The position numbers and the translations under genes are program-made. Of a stretch of 64,000 bases of DNA, positions 63,142 to 64,000 are shown piece after piece. The DNA is from Elymus sibiricus (taxonomy: Eukaryota > Streptophyta > Magnoliopsida > Poales > Poaceae). The stretch covers positions 190,088,936 to 190,152,935 of the forward strand of contig CM077676.1 of assembly GCA_039707655.1 (NCBI GenBank), in the 5' to 3' direction. A model generated the notes under the pieces. That model made no database searches. It had not been told where the DNA came from and saw nothing but the letters and a program-made list of their open reading frames with translations. Numbering within the stretch: position 1 is the first letter of the stretch; each line of letters begins with the position of its first letter.

Positions 63142-64000
63142 GTGGCAGTGGTGTCACGTGCTCGTCTCGACGTCCGCCTCGACTCGCGTAACCCTAAGTT
63201 AGACAGGGTGGCGGTGGTGTCACGTGCTCTTCTCGGCGTCCGTCGTCGCTACCGCGACGACGTCCGCTTTGACTCGCTTAACCCTAAGTTAGACAGGATG
63301 GCGGTGGTGTCACGTGCTCGTCTCGGCGTCCGTCGTCGCTACCGCGACGACGTCCGCCTCGACTCGCGTAACCCTAAGTTAGACAGGGTGGCGGTGGTGT
63401 CACATGCTCGTCTCGGCGTCCGTCGTCGCTACCGTGACGACGTCCGCCTCGACTCGCGTAACCCTAAGATAGACAGGGTGGCAGTGGTGCCACGTGCTCG
63501 TCACAGCGTCCGTCGTCGCTACCGCGACGACGTCCGCCTCGACTCGCGTAACCCTAAGATAGACAGGGTGGCCGTGGTGTCACGTGCTCGTCACGGCGTC
63601 CGTCGTCGCTACCGCGACGACGTCCGCCTCGACTCGCGTAGCCCTAAGTTAGACAGGGTGGCAGTGGTGTCAGGTGCTCGTCTCGGCGTCCGTCGTCGCT
63701 ACCGCGACGACGTCCGCCGCGACTCGCGTAACCCTAAGTTAGACAGGGTGGCAGTGGTGTCACGTGCTCGTCTCGGCGTCCGTCGTAACTACCGCGACGA
63801 CGACCGCCTCGAATCGCGTAACCCTAAGACAGCGTGGCAGTGGTGTCACATGCTCGTCTCAGCGTCCGTCGTCGCTACCGCGACGATGTCCGCCTCGACT
63901 CGCGTAGCCCTAAGTTAGACTGGGGCGCAGTGGTGTCACGTGCTCGTCTCGGCATCCGTCGTCGCTACCGCGAAGACGTCCGCCTCGACTCGCGTCACCC
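63142..64000 (+). repeat. HOR type D, copy D6, cut by the window end
   Basis: Copy of 60612-61470 at a constant 2530-bp offset (872 + 1052 + 606). Substitutions noted: CGCTTTGAC near 63,270, CAGGATGG near 63,298 and GCGACGATG near 63,885. The array continues past 64000. Confidence 0.88.

Larger units (their letters stand above)
1..64000 (+). repeat. 90-bp satellite DNA array filling the window
   Basis: Every stretch I read is a copy of one 90-bp monomer, head to tail and always in the same orientation. A convenient phase starts at GTAACCCTAAG and ends at CTCGACTCGC. Monomers differ at a few positions each, mostly at recurrent diagnostic sites that are shared between distant copies, and they are grouped into higher-order repeats. 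Length variants of 86, 66, 91, 89 and 88 bp are interspersed. The consensus is about 66% GC with 16 CpG per 90 bp. No transposon, unique spacer, inverted block or gene interrupts it, and both ends lie inside the array. I do not recognise the family. This architecture is typical of eukaryotic heterochromatic satellites. Confidence 0.98.

Noticed and set aside
1..64000. Many overlapping plus-strand open frames, each overlapping the next by about 84 bp, as a family of genes
   Set aside because: The overlaps are made by 86-bp monomers: the old frame runs on for about 84 bp to the TAG of AAGTTAG while the usual frame reopens. Stops at CAACTAGCG (2408), AAGTGAGAC (5868), CGACTAGTG (54014) and GTGTGATG (37254) would break any protein.
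1..64000. CRISPR array
   Set aside because: Repeats are contiguous with no unique spacers of constant length, and no cas genes are present.
1..64000. Telomere tract
   Set aside because: The CCCTAA-like motif occurs about once per 90 bp and never in tandem.
1..64000. Transposon or retroelement-derived array
   Set aside because: No terminal repeats, target-site duplications, or transposase or reverse-transcriptase motifs are visible; all sequence is monomer-derived.
1..64000. Ribosomal DNA spacer subrepeats
   Set aside because: Sub-repeats of this size occur in rDNA spacers, but I recognise no rRNA gene sequence in 64 kb, far longer than a usual spacer.
1..64000. Bacterial surface or TAL-effector-like repeat protein gene
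   Set aside because: The 30-residue period resembles some bacterial repeat proteins in length only. Frame-shifting monomers every few hundred bases and the HOR structure do not fit a coding repeat.

Overview
The whole 64,000-base window is one head-to-tail satellite DNA array. I see no unique sequence, no mobile element, no RNA gene and no credible protein gene. The basic monomer is 90 bp, about 66% GC and very rich in CpG (16 CpG in the consensus). All monomers I read lie in the same orientation, and the array runs off both ends, so its true length is unknown. From the mean monomer length I estimate roughly 730 monomers. An uninterrupted satellite with nested higher-order repeats (HORs) points to a eukaryotic heterochromatic block, such as a pericentromere, centromere, knob, or sex or B chromosome. 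I do not recognise the family and cannot name the organism. A TAACCCTAA motif in most monomers fits a TTAGGG-type telomere only weakly.

Five monomer lengths occur: 90 bp (standard), 86 bp (4-bp deletion in the TAAG/TTAG stretch), 66 bp (24-bp deletion that removes a hairpin), 91 bp (1-bp insertion, GCTCTTTCTCGG) and rare 88- and 89-bp forms. The HOR periods I measured decompose exactly into these lengths. For example, 3637 = 30x90 + 6x86 + 5x66 + 91. This supports the model.

Layout. 1-3422: an old, single copy of HOR type A. 3232-4365: a 540-bp tandem duplication. 4312-14268: mosaic block B-left, with 778/868-, 1412- and 873-bp local duplications. 14269-38180: the A array, about six and a half copies of a 42-monomer, 3637-bp HOR. 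One copy lacks two monomers, and a hybrid copy lacks 1134 bp. 38181-52359: mosaic block B-right, sharing diagnostic monomers with B-left and holding recent duplications of 1773, 2395, 1143 and 807 bp. 52360-57933: three copies of HOR type C (1948 bp, 22 monomers when complete). 57934-64000: HOR type D (782 bp, 9 monomers), with a shortened 332-bp unit, a displaced piece of C, and a 2530-bp spaced duplication cut by the window end.

The long plus-strand open frames (up to 584 codons) are a by-product of the period. 90 is a multiple of three and one of the six frames lacks a stop, so 90-bp monomers stay in frame until an 86-, 91-, 89- or 88-bp monomer shifts it. They start at GTG rather than ATG, carry stops at recurrent variant sites, and show no gene signals. 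I list no coding sequence.

The interesting content is structural. Each standard monomer carries, in order, a telomere-like motif, a two-tetrad G-quadruplex motif, a GTCACGTG box that matches the yeast CDEI/Cbf1 consensus, and a 9-bp-stem hairpin. The hairpin is exactly what the 66-bp monomers lose. The junction that founded the A array and the junction of its hybrid copy also map beside or inside it.
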